Part shown: in pieces, positions 47,950 to 59,339 of the stretch
Layout: every line of letters starts with the position of its first letter
How positions within the stretch are numbered: the first letter of the stretch is position 1
DNA from: Myotis daubentonii
Taxonomy: Eukaryota; Chordata; Mammalia; Chiroptera; Vespertilionidae
Direction of reading: 5' to 3'
Assembly (NCBI RefSeq): GCF_963259705.1
Contig: NC_081847.1
Location: 72,561,754 to 72,625,753 of the forward strand
Length of the DNA: 64,000 nt
Translations under genes and position numbers: made by a program
The notes under the pieces: generated by a model
What the model saw: the letters and a program-made list of their open reading frames with translations, nothing else
Databases searched by the model: none
What the model was told of the DNA's origin: nothing

Positions 47950-48378
47950 ACAGAGAGAGTTCAGCCCCTTGCGGTCATGAAGTCCTATGGCTATGCAAGA
48001 ACTCCGCAGTACCCTTGTGAGAGATTGAATGTGCAAAAGGCAGAGAATGTCTTAATGTTATTCTAAAACTAGTTTTGACCTCGCAAATCACGTGAACAGG
48101 TGACAGGGACACTGGGCGGGCTTCTGCTCCCTCAGGGGTTCCCCCTTCACATGCAGGTACCTACCTTGTTCATCCCTACCTAATGGGTTGGGGCTGAGTT
48201 GTTTGGGAAGGAGCTAGAGCCGGGCAGGGCAGAAACTGTAAACTTTACTCGTGAGTACTAAGGTTGGTTGTGGCATTGATGAGTTAGTTCTGACGATTTT
48301 GTGTGTATTGTGTGAGAGAGTTTATGAGTGAAAACGTTGATGTCGGAAATGAGGGTTCTCACTGTAGGGAAGAGGAAA
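47950..48378. other. Unassigned intron stretch
   Basis: No recognised gene or repeat. Confidence 0.5.
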
Positions 48379-48381
48379 AAT

Positions 48382-48571
48382 AGCCCTGGCCAGTGTGGAT
48401 CAGTTAGTTGAGCATTGCCCCATGCTCTGAGAGGCCACTGGTTCCATTCCTGGTAAGGGCACATGCCTGAATTGCAGGAGGCAGCCAATCAATGTTTCTC
48501 TCTCACATTGATGTTTCTCTCTCCCTATCCTTCCACTCTCTCTAAAATCAATTTAAAAAAAATTTTTTTAA
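48382..48571 (+). mobile_element. VES SINE, older copy
   Basis: 'ccctggccagtgtggatcagttagttgagcattg', 'ggcagccaatcaatgtttctctctcacattgatgtttc' and an A/T tail. Confidence 0.9.
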
Positions 48572-48574
48572 GAA

Positions 48575-50925
48575 GAAAGGAAAAACAAATGTGGAATGGG
48601 GATGGTGAGGAAGACTTTTGTGTTTTTGGATTTGAATTGGCGATATCAGCCTGAACAATCAGTATAAATTTTTGATGTTTAAAACATGTTTCTTTTTTCT
48701 GTCCAATGTATGGGCATAGGAACAGTGGAATCACAGTAGCCATGAGCTAACTCAATATCCAGATATTTCCTTCTAAATTTCTTATTTGGAGAAAGGCCTG
48801 GTTACAATCTTGGTAGAAAGAGCACAGGTAAGCCACGGACACCTTGTAGTGCCAGCAAGTGAAGGTGGGCACAGTGACCAGTGGGGCCACTAAAGGATGT
48901 GGGCACTGCCCAGCAGGACTCCCACTGGACTGAAACTACTTTAATTTTATAATTTCTTAGATATTTTATATTTTACATATTTATAACTCCTTGTACCTGT
49001 GGCTCGTATACAAGTATAAAAGTAAAACAAGTTTACAAATGAACACATGGAATCATCCAAGAAAATAATCAGTGGTGGGAACGTCACTGTGAACGATGGG
49101 ACATCCCATGTGCCTCAGCTGAGTGGGGCTGGAAACAAAGGTTGAAATCCACCTTGTACACCTGGATCTTTGCTCCTACACAAGTCGCACGTGCCCTGTA
49201 GGGGACCCTGTGGGTGCTGATCAGCAGCTTCTGTGTGCTTCAATGCGAATGGCTCTCAGTTCTGACCTTCTTCCAATGTTCCCCATTAGACTACCACAGC
49301 CACCTGTTCTGCCCCCCACATGAACTGGGAGTGCCTGGGAGTTTCTGTCTCTGCAGTGGAGTACATACCCACTCACGGATTGGTACTGGAGGCCCAAATG
49401 CCCTTGGGTCGAGATGAGATTAACTCTGAGGTACAGTTTATATTCCAGGGCTCTCCATAGGATCAGACTGAGAGACTGGATCTTTGCCCGAAATCACATT
49501 CCTGCTTGGCTCCCTCCCCTCTCCTCTCCCTTATTCCCTTACTGGTTTCTCCTGGGTCCACTTTCTTAGCAACACGTCATTTCATTGAAACCTTGGCGGA
49601 GAGCCTGATTCTGGGAGAACTGGAACTAAAACAAGTTTGTTTCTGGGAGAACATGAGCCCAAAGGTGCCCTTCCAAAGTCAGGCAGCCTTCCACTTTGAG
49701 CTACAGTATACTCTCTATCATCTGATGTCAGCATTCTAAACGCATACAGCCCTTGACTGGAGACATCTTCACTAAATATAGAAAGGGGGCCACAGGGTGT
49801 GTCAGTGATGGATGATGGATGGGTCTGATAGGGCCCTGATCTCTCTCAGTGAAGCAGGAGTGATCATCTAAACCATTAGTTCAAGAATTGGAGGAAGCAT
49901 GACAGTCTAGAGGCAGGGCTCTCTAAAGCCTGCAGAGGAATTCCTGCAAGCTTTGCTCTTAAAGGTGTCTGAGGCAACCGTCCTCTCTGGGGGCGGGGGG
50001 TCTTGCGACTTGGGACTGGAGTAGAATGTTCTTGTCTCAGGAGACACTGAAACTACAGGATGCAAGTTGCTGGCAAGCCTGGGTCTGAAAAGCTGGGGAG
50101 GTGAGGATGGTGTCAGTCACTGTAGCGTTGAAGGTGAGCTGCAGCCGCAAGGATGCCAGAACCAGGAGGTGACAGAAGGTTCAAACTCTCCTTGACCTTA
50201 TGCAATGAAGTGGGGCTGCAGCATAGCTTTCAGGGCCCTAAAAGAAGAGGTCCCTGGGTTAAGTCATGCAGAAAATAGGATCATAAATGTCAGTGTTCTG
50301 ATTGGGAGAAATAGAGAAGGTATCACAGGAGGGAAAATGGGTGAGTAAATACTCTGTTGTGAGGTGAGCATTTTAAGTTCTTTCATGTTATCAGGATTTT
50401 TCTACTACAGAAAAAAAATCCTGTTAACTTACAACTAACCTTAAATAGTTTATTGCAACCACATTTTAGCACTAGAATATGTCTCTTGGGGGTTATTCTC
50501 ACTTAGATATGATTTTATCATCGCCAGTGAGGTAAAAAGAGCTTAGATAAATCTATTTTCAAGGCACTGATAATGGGATGAAGGTACTACAATCAACAAA
50601 AATAATACCCACTTTCTTTTTCTTTCTTCCCATACTGCTTCCCAAAGTGGATGGGTTAGGGCCACGAAACTTGCACTACTTTTTTGTATGTGCTGTTTCT
50701 TCTCTTCTCTTTGATCAGACTTCCAAAAGGTGGACTCAAAGCCAGGCCCAAAGTGTCCCAAATGCCAGATGGGGAGTTTTGGTTGTGTCATTCAAATAAT
50801 GGATAGCTTATGACAGTGTTTGAAAAGGGACACTGCTATATGTTTAGGAAGATCAATGGATTGACTGGTTAGTTGATCAAATAAATTAGAGACAAAGAGA
50901 CCTGTTGAGTCTGGGTAAGAGGGGG
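48575..50925. other. Unassigned intron stretch
   Basis: 2.3 kb without a repeat family or exon that I can defend. Confidence 0.45.
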
Positions 50926-50949
50926 ATACGTGCCCATCCTCAGAATTAT

Positions 50950-51300
50950 GAGTGGGAGGAGGAGAAGGCGGAGGAGCAAGTGCAGATTGCAGATGTCAAG
51001 TCAACAGGGCTTATTGATTCGAGGTGTGGAGTGAAGTATAAGGAGGTAGGAATTGAGGATGAGCCCCACGTGCAAGATCTGGCCACTTGGTGGGCAGCAC
51101 TACCCTTCACTAAGGAAGAAATGTTGGGGAGCAGGCGGGTTTGTAGGGAAGAGTTGCGGTTAAGGACACATCCAGTGTGAGCTGGCTTTGGAACATGTAA
51201 ATGGAGGTAGATTTCTACAAAGCAGTGGTTTATAAGTCTGGAGCCCAGGAGAGAGGTTTAGTTGTAGAGAGAGGTGATGATAACAACTAGGAAGTTCATC
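50950..51300 (-). repeat. L2 fragment next to the exon
   Basis: 'agatgtcaagtcaacagggcttattgattcgaggtgtgg' and 'agtctggagcccaggagagaggtttag' are reverse-strand L2. It ends about 40 bp before the acceptor of the third exon. Confidence 0.7.
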
Positions 51301-51342
51301 CCACCCGGTAAAATTCATTCGCCTCTTCTCTATCCTGTCCAG

Positions 51343-51616
51343 TGTTTACCAGCTGGTTGTCAAGGAGGAAAGACTTCAGAAATCACGGCGGGCAGCTGAC
51401 ATCATCGAGTGCTTTTCGGTGCCTGTGAGCTATAGGAACGCCTCCAGCCTGGATTCTCTGCACTACTTTGCTGCTGAGTTGAAGCCCGCCAACCTGCCTG
51501 TCACACAGCCCTTCACAGTGGGTGACAACAAGACATACAATGGCTACTGGAACCCTCCTCTTTCCCCTCTGAAAAGCTACAGTATCTACTTCCAAGCGCT
51601 CAGCAAAGCCAATGGC
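51343..51616 (+). CDS. PTPRT: PTPRT coding exon, membrane-proximal fourth FN3 repeat
   Basis: Internal exon of 274 bp, phase 2 to phase 0. The acceptor is cctcttctctatcctgtccag. The exon finishes the serine codon and reads [20 protein letters not shown] and onward to [13 protein letters not shown]. Two N-glycosylation sequons (RNASS and NKTY) are visible, and [14 protein letters not shown] is a conserved R2B receptor block. K-S-R-R at 51380-51391 fits a basic proprotein-convertase site; R2B receptors are known to be cleaved in this repeat, leaving two non-covalently joined subunits, so the site is a reasonable inference here. The donor is GGC|gtaagt, with C rather than G at the last exon base but a full gtaagt behind it. 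The transmembrane exon that should follow is not in the window. Confidence 0.96.
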
Positions 51617-51694
51617 GTAAGTATGGCCACATGGGGGCCACTGCTCATCTTGTTTGTATTTTCCCCTTTCTCATGTGAGAAGGCAGTGCAGCTT

Positions 51695-51905
51695 CAGAGT
51701 GTGGATCAAATTCAGCCCATACTTTTTTTTTTTTTTGCAAATAGGGTGTTTTTTTGTCTTTACTACAGCACTGACATTTCATTTATATAGTCTATGACTG
51801 TTTTAATGCTGCAACCATACAGCTGAGTAGTTGACACAGAGACTCTCTACCCCATAAAGCCTAAAATACTTACTATATGACCCTTTACAGAAAAAAAAGT
51901 GTAGA
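51695..51905 (-). mobile_element. MER1-like hAT-Charlie fragment
   Basis: 'ctgcaaccatacagctgagtagttgacacagagactctctaccccataaagcctaaaatacttactatatgaccctttacag' is the familiar right half of this hAT family. Confidence 0.75.
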
Positions 51906-51939
51906 TCCCTGTATTGGAGGATTTAAAAAAAAAATGGTG

Positions 51940-52015
51940 TTTCACTTGGGCAAATCATATGGCCTGAATCTTAATTTCCTCATCTATAAAATACCTATCA
52001 ATTTGATATCTGTGA
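51940..52015 (+). repeat. MIR fragment
   Basis: 'cttgggcaaatcatatggcctgaatcttaatttcctcatctataaaat'. Confidence 0.7.
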
Positions 52016-52204
52016 ATGTATAAGCATATTTTACTTAATCAGTGGATACTAGCTCCTTTATTATTACTGTTAATCCCATTAGAAAATATATTTTTCTTCC
52101 AAAGACAAGGTAACCTTTTTTGTGTGTCAAGCATTTTTGCTGGACAAAATGTATATTTTATTGTAGCTTCTATGCATTGCTCTTGGTCCATATTCTTGGG
52201 GACC

Positions 52205-52210
52205 AATAAA
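52205..52210 (+). promoter_or_regulatory. Possible intronic poly(A) signal AATAAA
   Basis: Canonical hexamer in the transcript sense 589 bp after the third exon, followed at about 30-50 bp by a GT-rich patch ('caggtggtagtctttccgttg'). Chance occurrence is quite possible in AT-rich intron. Confidence 0.2.
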
Positions 52211-52399
52211 ACCCATGCAATCGCCTTCTCAGGTGGTAGTCTTTCCGTTGCAGAAGATCTTTCCTACTCTCCACCTCCCCTCTGCACAACACAACCATCT
52301 GGTCTTATTTTCTGCAAACTAGTCCCTCTTATGACACGAGTTTATCTTTTATCTCTAGGATGCCTTTGTGGACATACTCCAGGTTAATATATTTTATTC

Positions 52400-53106
52400 A
52401 ACAAATTATAATGAACAACTGGTATATGCTAGGCCTTTATAGTTCATACTAAGGTTATGTAGATGTGTCCTTATAGCGATGCAAGGGCGTGGAGCAGGTG
52501 CCATGCTCCCCAGTGCGGCTGGAGAAGGGGAAGCTGAGCCAAAGCAGATTTGGTGACGTGTGAAGAGCCTGTGCAGGTTCTGGTGGCAGTCATCATCTTG
52601 TGAGAAACCTGGGTTGAGGAGCTAATTAACATTTAAAATGTCCACAGACCCATTTAAATTCCACATTGGTATTTCAGTTCTACATTTATTACTGGTTCAA
52701 GAAACACTCCTCACATAGAGTATAAAGCTACAAAGAGAAGCAGCCAAACTGCCTTCCGCCTGCCCACCTGGTCTTCCGTCTGCATGAAACACGGATGTAT
52801 TGAGGGGGGGGCCATGAAGATGGGCAGAAGCATCTTGGGGCCCACCTTGTTCCTGATTCACTGCATCCCATAACGGCCAGATTATTGGTTCAGCACAGCT
52901 CTGGGAAGGCGTGGCTCTTCTGCTCTTGGCAACATGTCAGGAGATACTGTTGGGTTTGCATGCTGTGAAGAGGAGTAATAGTTGTACCCAATTCATACTC
53001 TGTTACATTCCTACTACGATGCTCATAAGAACCCAGCAAGAGACCCAGACTATAGAACCCAAACACTGACAACTGGACCCCAAGAGGAACATTGTCAGAC
53101 CTGAGC
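52400..53106. other. Unassigned intron stretch
   Basis: No repeat family or exon recognised. Confidence 0.5.
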
Positions 53107-53121
53107 AGAAGAGCAGGTGAG

Positions 53122-53633
53122 CATAGCTAAGATTTGGAAACAGCCTAAGTGCCCATCAGCAGATGAGTGGATTAGAAAACTGTGGTACATATACACAATG
53201 GAATACTATGCTGCGGTAAAAAAAAAAAAAAAGGAACTCTTGCCTTTTGCAACAGCATGGATGGAACTGGAGAGCATTATGCTAAGTGAAATAAGCCAGT
53301 CATAGAAAGATAAATACCACATGATCTCACTCATTTGTGGATTATAGAGAACAACATAGACTGATGAAAAGGGGCAGACCCAAAGACTGAGAAACAGCGA
53401 TCAGGCTATCAATCCCCAGAAGGAAAGTAGGGGAGGGCGGGGGTAAGGGGAAGAGATCAACCGAAGGACTTGTATACATGTATATAAGCCAAACCAATGG
53501 ACATGGACAACAGGGGGATGGGAGCATGAGTTTGTGTGTCGGGGGGAGGTTGGGGGTTAATGGGGGGGATGAGGACACATTTGTAATACCTTAATAATAA
53601 TAAAAAAATATATTAAAAAAAAGAAAAAAAAAA
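53122..53633 (+). mobile_element. L1, 5'-truncated, with target duplication
   Basis: 512 bp of L1 3' end: 'cctaagtgcccatcagcagatgagtggatt', 'cacaatggaatactatgctgc', 'gagcattatgctaagtgaaataagcc', ending in an A-rich tail. A perfect 15-bp target duplication (agaagagcaggtgag) lies at 53107-53121 and 53634-53648. The last codons of ORF2 are present but truncated, so it is not functional. Confidence 0.97.
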
Positions 53634-53649
53634 AGAAGAGCAGGTGAGG

Positions 53650-55190
53650 AAGAAGGGATCCTGGAGGTTCTGCTCCCCAAACACCACACCACAGTCCCCG
53701 TCTCAGGACATGGGGTGTTGCCCTTGGGAATGAAGTCCCCCCCACTCTTCAGCTAGCTGATCTAGGAAGCAGTTTCTACTACTCCTTCCAAGATGAGCAA
53801 AGCCTTGCTCATCAATAAGCAGTAATTATTTGTGCTCTCAAGCCCACACCACGTGCACTCCCCTTTTGGATCTAAGACTTGGAGTAATGACACACAAGCA
53901 GGAATGGAACCAGAAAGGTGCTTGGGCCAGGTGTCCTGAGGGTGCAGTTGGCCTCACAGGAACAGAGAGGAAAAGCTGTGGAGCTGTTGTATTTTTCTGG
54001 CAAGAGAGAGATTCCACACTGCTTCCAATTACTGTGCTTAGTATTAAGTTTTACTGAACAGGGTTTGTATGAAAAGGTCATAGGAGCAGAAAAGCTATTC
54101 TCAGTCTGACAAATCCCTGCCTGGCCCCTCTCAGATTTCTTCACATCAAAAAGCAAGCACACAGTGCAGCTAAGCCTGGAGGACTTTTGAGTCGAAATGG
54201 TATAACCCACAAATTCCTTATCAGCCAAGTTGTTGTTCTTGTGCCAATACATCAGAAAGACATTTTCAGTATCCACAGGCTCCCACAGGCCCCGCTTCTA
54301 ATAAATCATTCAAAGAGCATTTGGCTGAGCAAAGAATCAAAATAAAGAAATCAAGAGTAGAGAAATATGGGATAAAATGACCCACGGTGAGCGTGGACAC
54401 TAATTATATATAGTGTTGATGCTAAATACTTGCTCCAAATATGTTACAAAAGAGAAGATTAATATAAAAACTAATACTTAAAGAGAGGATGTGTAATGTA
54501 AAATAATAACAATTGTGATCTGGGTCTGCAGTTCACTATTATGTCAATAGAAACTGAGAAAGAGAGGATTTATGAGTCTAAATAAAAATCTGCTAGGTTT
54601 TCTACTCTAGACAAGATGAAATAAATACTGCTATTTTATTTTTGATACCAAGAATTTTTAAGGTATAGTTTTTAAACATAAAGGCAGTCTTCCAAACTAT
54701 CATTAAAAAGCCAGGAAACAACAACCTACAAAGAAAAGGGGGAGAAACAAAGGAAGTTATAAGTAAACATAAAAATAAGCAACTATAAAGTAAGACAAAT
54801 GCATTAGATTTGATTTTTTTAAAGTAGTGCTTTCCTCCCCTCAAAATAGGTGGAAAATATACCTTGGATCAAGTAAAAGCCAGAATTCAGCGAATCCCTG
54901 GTACTGGAAGATTAAAAACAAAGGATGAAGCCAAGTTATATTAAATTAAAACAAGTTACACAAAAGGATAAAGGCCAGTTGTTGCAGGGTAGTTGTAGTC
55001 CCAGTTGAATAATTCACTATCAATCAAGTTCATTACTCCCAACTTTACCTGCAAGTTTCAGTCAGAGCATGGTAAGAATTTTAGGGTCCAGATGTCTTTA
55101 TTCTATGGATATTAAATGGCTAAATATTCAGCCTTTACAATCACACTGCCTACACACAAAACCATATTAACTGTGTGACTTTAAGTAAGC
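53650..55190. other. Unassigned intron stretch
   Basis: Largely AT-rich; no exon or repeat family identified. Confidence 0.45.
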
Positions 55191-55209
55191 AATTAAGAGT
55201 TAGATATTA

Positions 55210-55433
55210 ACCTGATGGTGTGGCTCAGTGGTTGAGCGTCAACCCATGAACCAAGAGGTTACCAGTTCAATTCCAAAGTCAGGGCAAAGTCAATGTACAC
55301 ACTCAGGTTGTGGCGTCAATCTCCAGTAAAGGGCGTGCAGGAGGCAGCCGATCGATGTTTCTATCTCAGTGATGTTTCTCTCTATCCCTCTCCCTTCCTC
55401 ACTCTCTAAAATCAATTAAAACATATTTTTTAA
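55210..55433 (+). mobile_element. VES SINE
   Basis: VES copy with diverged head and small internal duplications ('agtcagggcaaagtcaa'). A perfect 15-bp target duplication (aagagttagatatta) lies at 55195-55209 and 55434-55448. Confidence 0.95.
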
Positions 55434-55504
55434 AAGAGTTAGATATTACTGATTAAGTAAACATCTAGCAAGCTCATACTATATGTAAAAATAAAATACG
55501 CCCT

Positions 55505-55645
55505 TCTAAGTGCTGGGAATAAACCAATAAGCCAGACAGACAAAGAACTCCCTGTCCTCATAGCATTTACATTCTAGTAGGGGAGAAATAAAAAATAAAT
55601 AAATGTGTGAAATAATATTCTGTCTGAATAGTAGGGGCAGTCCCA
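55505..55645 (-). repeat. L2 3' end
   Basis: 'agtgctgggaataaaccaataagccagacagacaaagaactccctgtcctcatagcatttacattctag'. Confidence 0.8.
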
Positions 55646-55849
55646 ACTGCCAGGCACTGTCCTTGGTGCTGAATTCTAAGTACCTCACTTCCTTGTGATT
55701 CAGGCCATATTGTAACCATTTGTTTTGAATACAACTATCTTAGAGATCTGTAGCATTCCAGAGTTGGATGGATTTTGAAGTGTCGTCTAGACTAGACTAG
55801 AAATCAACATGATATCTCCAATGAAGCATCTTGGCAGGTCATTATATAG

Positions 55850-56062
55850 CAGGGGTGGGCAAACTTTTTGACTCGAGGGCCACAATGGGTTCTTAAACTG
55901 GACCGGAGGGCCGGAACAAAAGCATGGATGGAGTGTTTGTGTGAACTAATATAAATTCAAAGTAAACATCATTACATAAAAGGGTACGGTCTTTTTTTCA
56001 ATAGTTTTATTCATTTCAAACGGGCCAGATCCGGCCCGCGGGCCGTAGTTTGCCCACGGCTG
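55850..56062. mobile_element. Nonautonomous hAT (nhAT type)
   Basis: 213 bp with terminal repeats caggggtgggcaaac / gtttgcccacggctg (13 of 15 paired) and a perfect 8-bp target duplication ttatatag at 55842-55849 and 56063-56070. The interior includes 'cgggccagatccggcccgcgggccg'. No transposase. Confidence 0.93.
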
Positions 56063-56399
56063 TTATATAGCCTCAGCTTGACCTGCTGCAATTCTCTGGA
56101 GAGAGAGTTGATTCTTTGGGGAGCTGGTAAAATTATCAGCACTTTCTTTCTTCTGCAAAGGCAAATTCGGTCTCCTTAACTCTCTCCACTTGAGATCTTG
56201 TATTGATTGAAACAAATCGAATCTTTTTTTCCTATGTCAGCCTTTTGGAGAAATATGACAGCACCAACTACCATCCCTGGCCACCCAGGCCATTTCTTAT
56301 TGATATTTAATATGCAATTACTTCTGTTTCTCACATGGCATGATTTCTGTATCTCTTCCATCCTATCTCCTGTTCTCTCGTAGACAGACTTAACATTAT

Positions 56400-56855
56400 A
56401 CTTCAGATGTGGGTTTGCCTGCTACACTTGAACCACCCTTCTTCTTGTGATCATTTTCTAAGACATTATTTCCCAAACATCCCAAGATATATTTCTCACT
56501 TATTAGGGCCTTCACACAAGCGTCATTTTGTCTGAATCTCTTTTATTTATTCCTTGAAGAACTAATGCCTTCTCATTTTTCAGACTTCATCATTAATATC
56601 ACATCCTCTGGAAACTCCCTACCTATGTTATCTAAGATTCATCCACACCAGTACTCACTTGCATGCTAATCTGTTCATTGTCTTTAAAATGCTCAATGTT
56701 TTTAAATTGCACTTGTTTTTGTATAGTGTGTGCCTCCTTTGTTAGACTAAGCTTCAGGAGGTAGGAACTCTTGTTTTGTTTGCTGCTGTATCTTCCATAC
56801 TGAGTATAATATTTAACACATAGTAGATATTCAGCATCATTATATGAATGAATGA
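56400..56855 (+). repeat. L2 3' region
   Basis: 'gttagactaagcttcaggaggtaggaactcttgttttg', 'catagtagatattcagcatcattatatgaatgaatg' close a plus-strand L2. Confidence 0.75.
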
Positions 56856-56857
56856 GG

Positions 56858-56995
56858 TTACAACTTGTTTCTTGTTGTTTCTAAGTCTCAGTGTTCTCAT
56901 TTATAAAATAGAAATACTTATTTGAGAGTGAATTGAAAAAAAGATCTTGAATACTGAAAGGTACTAAATAAGCGTGAGTACAGTCTGAATTTCAC
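56858..56995 (+). repeat. MIR fragment
   Basis: 'ctaagtctcagtgttctcatttataaaatagaaatac'. Confidence 0.7.
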
Positions 56996-56999
56996 TGTA

Positions 57000-57670
57000 G
57001 CATGAGAGATGTGGTTCTGAGCTATTTCCACCATAGATAGATGAGCCCTAAAGGACTTTCCTTCTGTTAGAGTAGTAAAACTTTCCCCCCAGCTGTCTCA
57101 TTTCCAAAACTCCAGGCTTCTGGGCAGCCTTGATTTCCTCCAAATGGTACCCAGAGTAGCAGTCTCAGTTGTAAACAGTGGGTGGGTGCAGTTTTGTATT
57201 GTTTCTTTCCCACTCTTCCCAGAATGAGGTCTGCTGACTCTACTGTTCTCTGTTTCCCCACCATCATTAGCTGTGATTGTGAAGTTGAAAGGACCGTAAT
57301 TAACGGTTGAATGCAAAACAAGTGTGGCAAATTCATGCCGATATCTGTCAGAAGCCATCTCTTGTGGACCAATGCAGTTGTGTGTGTTCTTTTTATGCAG
57401 AAAGGAAACTCTTTCCTGGCCATATCCTTGTTATCACATGGGGACACATTTCACCTGGGTGATGCCTCTGCCAGATGCTGAGCTAAATAAGTGAAGTGAG
57501 AAGGAAGGGTGACTATTGTTTGTAGTGTAATCACATTATAATAGTTGGGATAATCTAGGTAGAGCTAGCTTAGGGGGGAAAAATCTGTGTCTGTGAATGA
57601 AGTGAAAGAAACTGTATTTAGTTGTGACCAAGGACTGTTGAAAAATGTTTGCACGTGGATGGGTTTTCTA
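57000..57670. other. Unassigned intron stretch
   Basis: No recognised feature; a 126-codon minus-strand open frame shows no domain or motif. Confidence 0.5.
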
Positions 57671-57679
57671 TGGCATGGG

Positions 57680-57832
57680 GAGATGGAAGGAGCTGAGACT
57701 TGGACATAAGACTGGGCTTTGAATTATGGCTGTGACTTAACATCTCAAGATATATTATGTGATTCATGATCTACCTCCCCAAATTTTGGGGAGAGTAAAT
57801 GACACAATGCATATAAGGCGTCTGTGGCAGTT
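57680..57832 (+). repeat. MIR fragment
   Basis: 'gggctttgaattatggctgtgacttaacatctc' and 'gagtaaatgacacaatgcatataag'. Confidence 0.55.
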
Positions 57833-58284
57833 TATTGTAATATTTGTTCTCTTTCCCCTTTCTCTGGGAAGGGGGTGGAGTTGGAGCATCCTTACCTGGC
57901 ATATGCCAATTTGTCCAGTTGGCTCCACATGGAAGCACATATCTTCCTAACTCTGGAAGACTTCCTGAACCGTGTCAACAGCTGTTGACTGTCCTGACTT
58001 ACCCATGTTTTGCAACCCCACCACAGGCTTTCTTCTGTTTAACTTTTCATACATGGTGTAAAGCCTGACAGCTGTTCCTATTGAACCTTTTAACATAATC
58101 GATCTTGTCTTTTGGGTACGATCTTGCCCCTCCCAACCCCATGTCCTCATTCTCTTTTTAGTTTATTAACAGTTCACATGTCACGTGAGGAAAGCTCAGA
58201 TGGGCCATGGAATAAGGAGGTATGGGGGACCCACACTCAAATGAGCTAAGACCACACACGATAACTCCTGGCTTAGGATAAAGT

Positions 58285-58680
58285 TCTAACCACTTATGCT
58301 GTAGTAGCAAACAACCGTGAAGTCTCAGTGTATTACCAGAAAAATATTTGTCATTCCTCCTACATGTCCTCAATGAGTCAGCAAAGGGCTCTGCTTATCA
58401 TTGTCACACTGGAACTCAGGCTAATGGAAAGTCCATTTGACACGTGCTTTCACAATCGCCAGGGCAGAGAAAGAGAAATGTGGCAAGTAGGGTAACTGAT
58501 TCTAAAAAGCTTCCACATAAAAATGATATGCAACACTTTCACATTCTATTGGCCAAGGCGAGTCATGTGGCCATGCTTAACTTCCAAAACTGAGGCAGTA
58601 CATTCCAGCTGTGTACCTAAGGGAGAAGGGGGATATGTGAGAACATCCTAATGACCACCACACTCCCTCATCACTCCTAC
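58285..58680. repeat. Old interspersed repeat, family not resolved
   Basis: 'tcagcaaagggctctgcttatca', 'tttcacaatcgccagggcagagaaag' and 'acattctattggccaaggcgagtcatgtggcc' resemble the repeat class at 3724-4275. Confidence 0.5.
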
Positions 58681-58818
58681 GCTTTCCCTTCAAGTTCCCA
58701 TAACACCCAGAATCCATCCTGAAGCATCTATGTAGCTCCTACCACAAGTCCTGAGGACTTTCTATTATTGAGCACCTGCTGTAACCCAGACAGTAAGCAA
58801 GGTGCTTTCACTTATCCC

Positions 58819-59030
58819 GTGGTCGGCAAACTGCGGATCACGAGCCACATGCGACTCTTTGGCCCCTGGAGTGTGGCTCTTCCTAAGCCTTAGGAGTACC
58901 CTAATTAAGTTAATAACAATGTACCTACCTATATAGTTTAAGTTTAAAAAATTTGGCTCTCAAAAGAAATTTCAATCGTTGTACTATTGCTATTTGGCTC
59001 TGTTGACTAATGCGTTTGCCGACCACTGAA
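58819..59030. mobile_element. Nonautonomous hAT (nhAT type)
   Basis: Left end 'gtggtcggcaaactgcggatcacgagccac', right end 'gcgtttgccgaccactg': good inverted termini. The interior 'catgcgactctttggcccctggagtgtggctcttcc' is characteristic of bat hATs. A clean target duplication could not be defined. Confidence 0.85.
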
Positions 59031-59140
59031 CTACTCCTGACTAGTCTCACAGACAAAGTGACTCCATTTAAATCAGTGGCTGTATGGACTGCCAGGAGCA
59101 CCCTGGGATATCACAGAGCCTCAGTTACTCCCTGCTGGAG

Positions 59141-59338
59141 GACTTTTTTTTCATCTTTATTGTTGAAAGTATTACATATTTCCCCCTTTTTCCCCCATTG
59201 ACCCCTTCTAGCCCGTCTCCACCCCAGGCCTTCCCCACGCTATTGTTTGTATCCATGGGTTATGTACATATGCAAACAAGTTCTTTGGTTGATCTCTTCC
59301 CACCTAGCCACCCAACCCTGCCTTCCCTCTGACATTGG
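59141..59338 (-). mobile_element. L1 3' UTR, younger
   Basis: 'tcatctttattgttgaaagtattacatatttcccc' and 'atccatgggttatgtacatatgc' in reverse; same family as 46745. Confidence 0.82.
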
Positions 59339-59339
59339 C

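Noticed and set aside
51419..51790. Separate 123-codon gene starting at an internal ATG-like frame
   Set aside because: It is the tail of a PTPRT exon plus intron read-through past the donor at 51617.
53117..53305. Small protein gene (62 codons)
   Set aside because: It is the last piece of L1 ORF2 in a 5'-truncated element with a target duplication.
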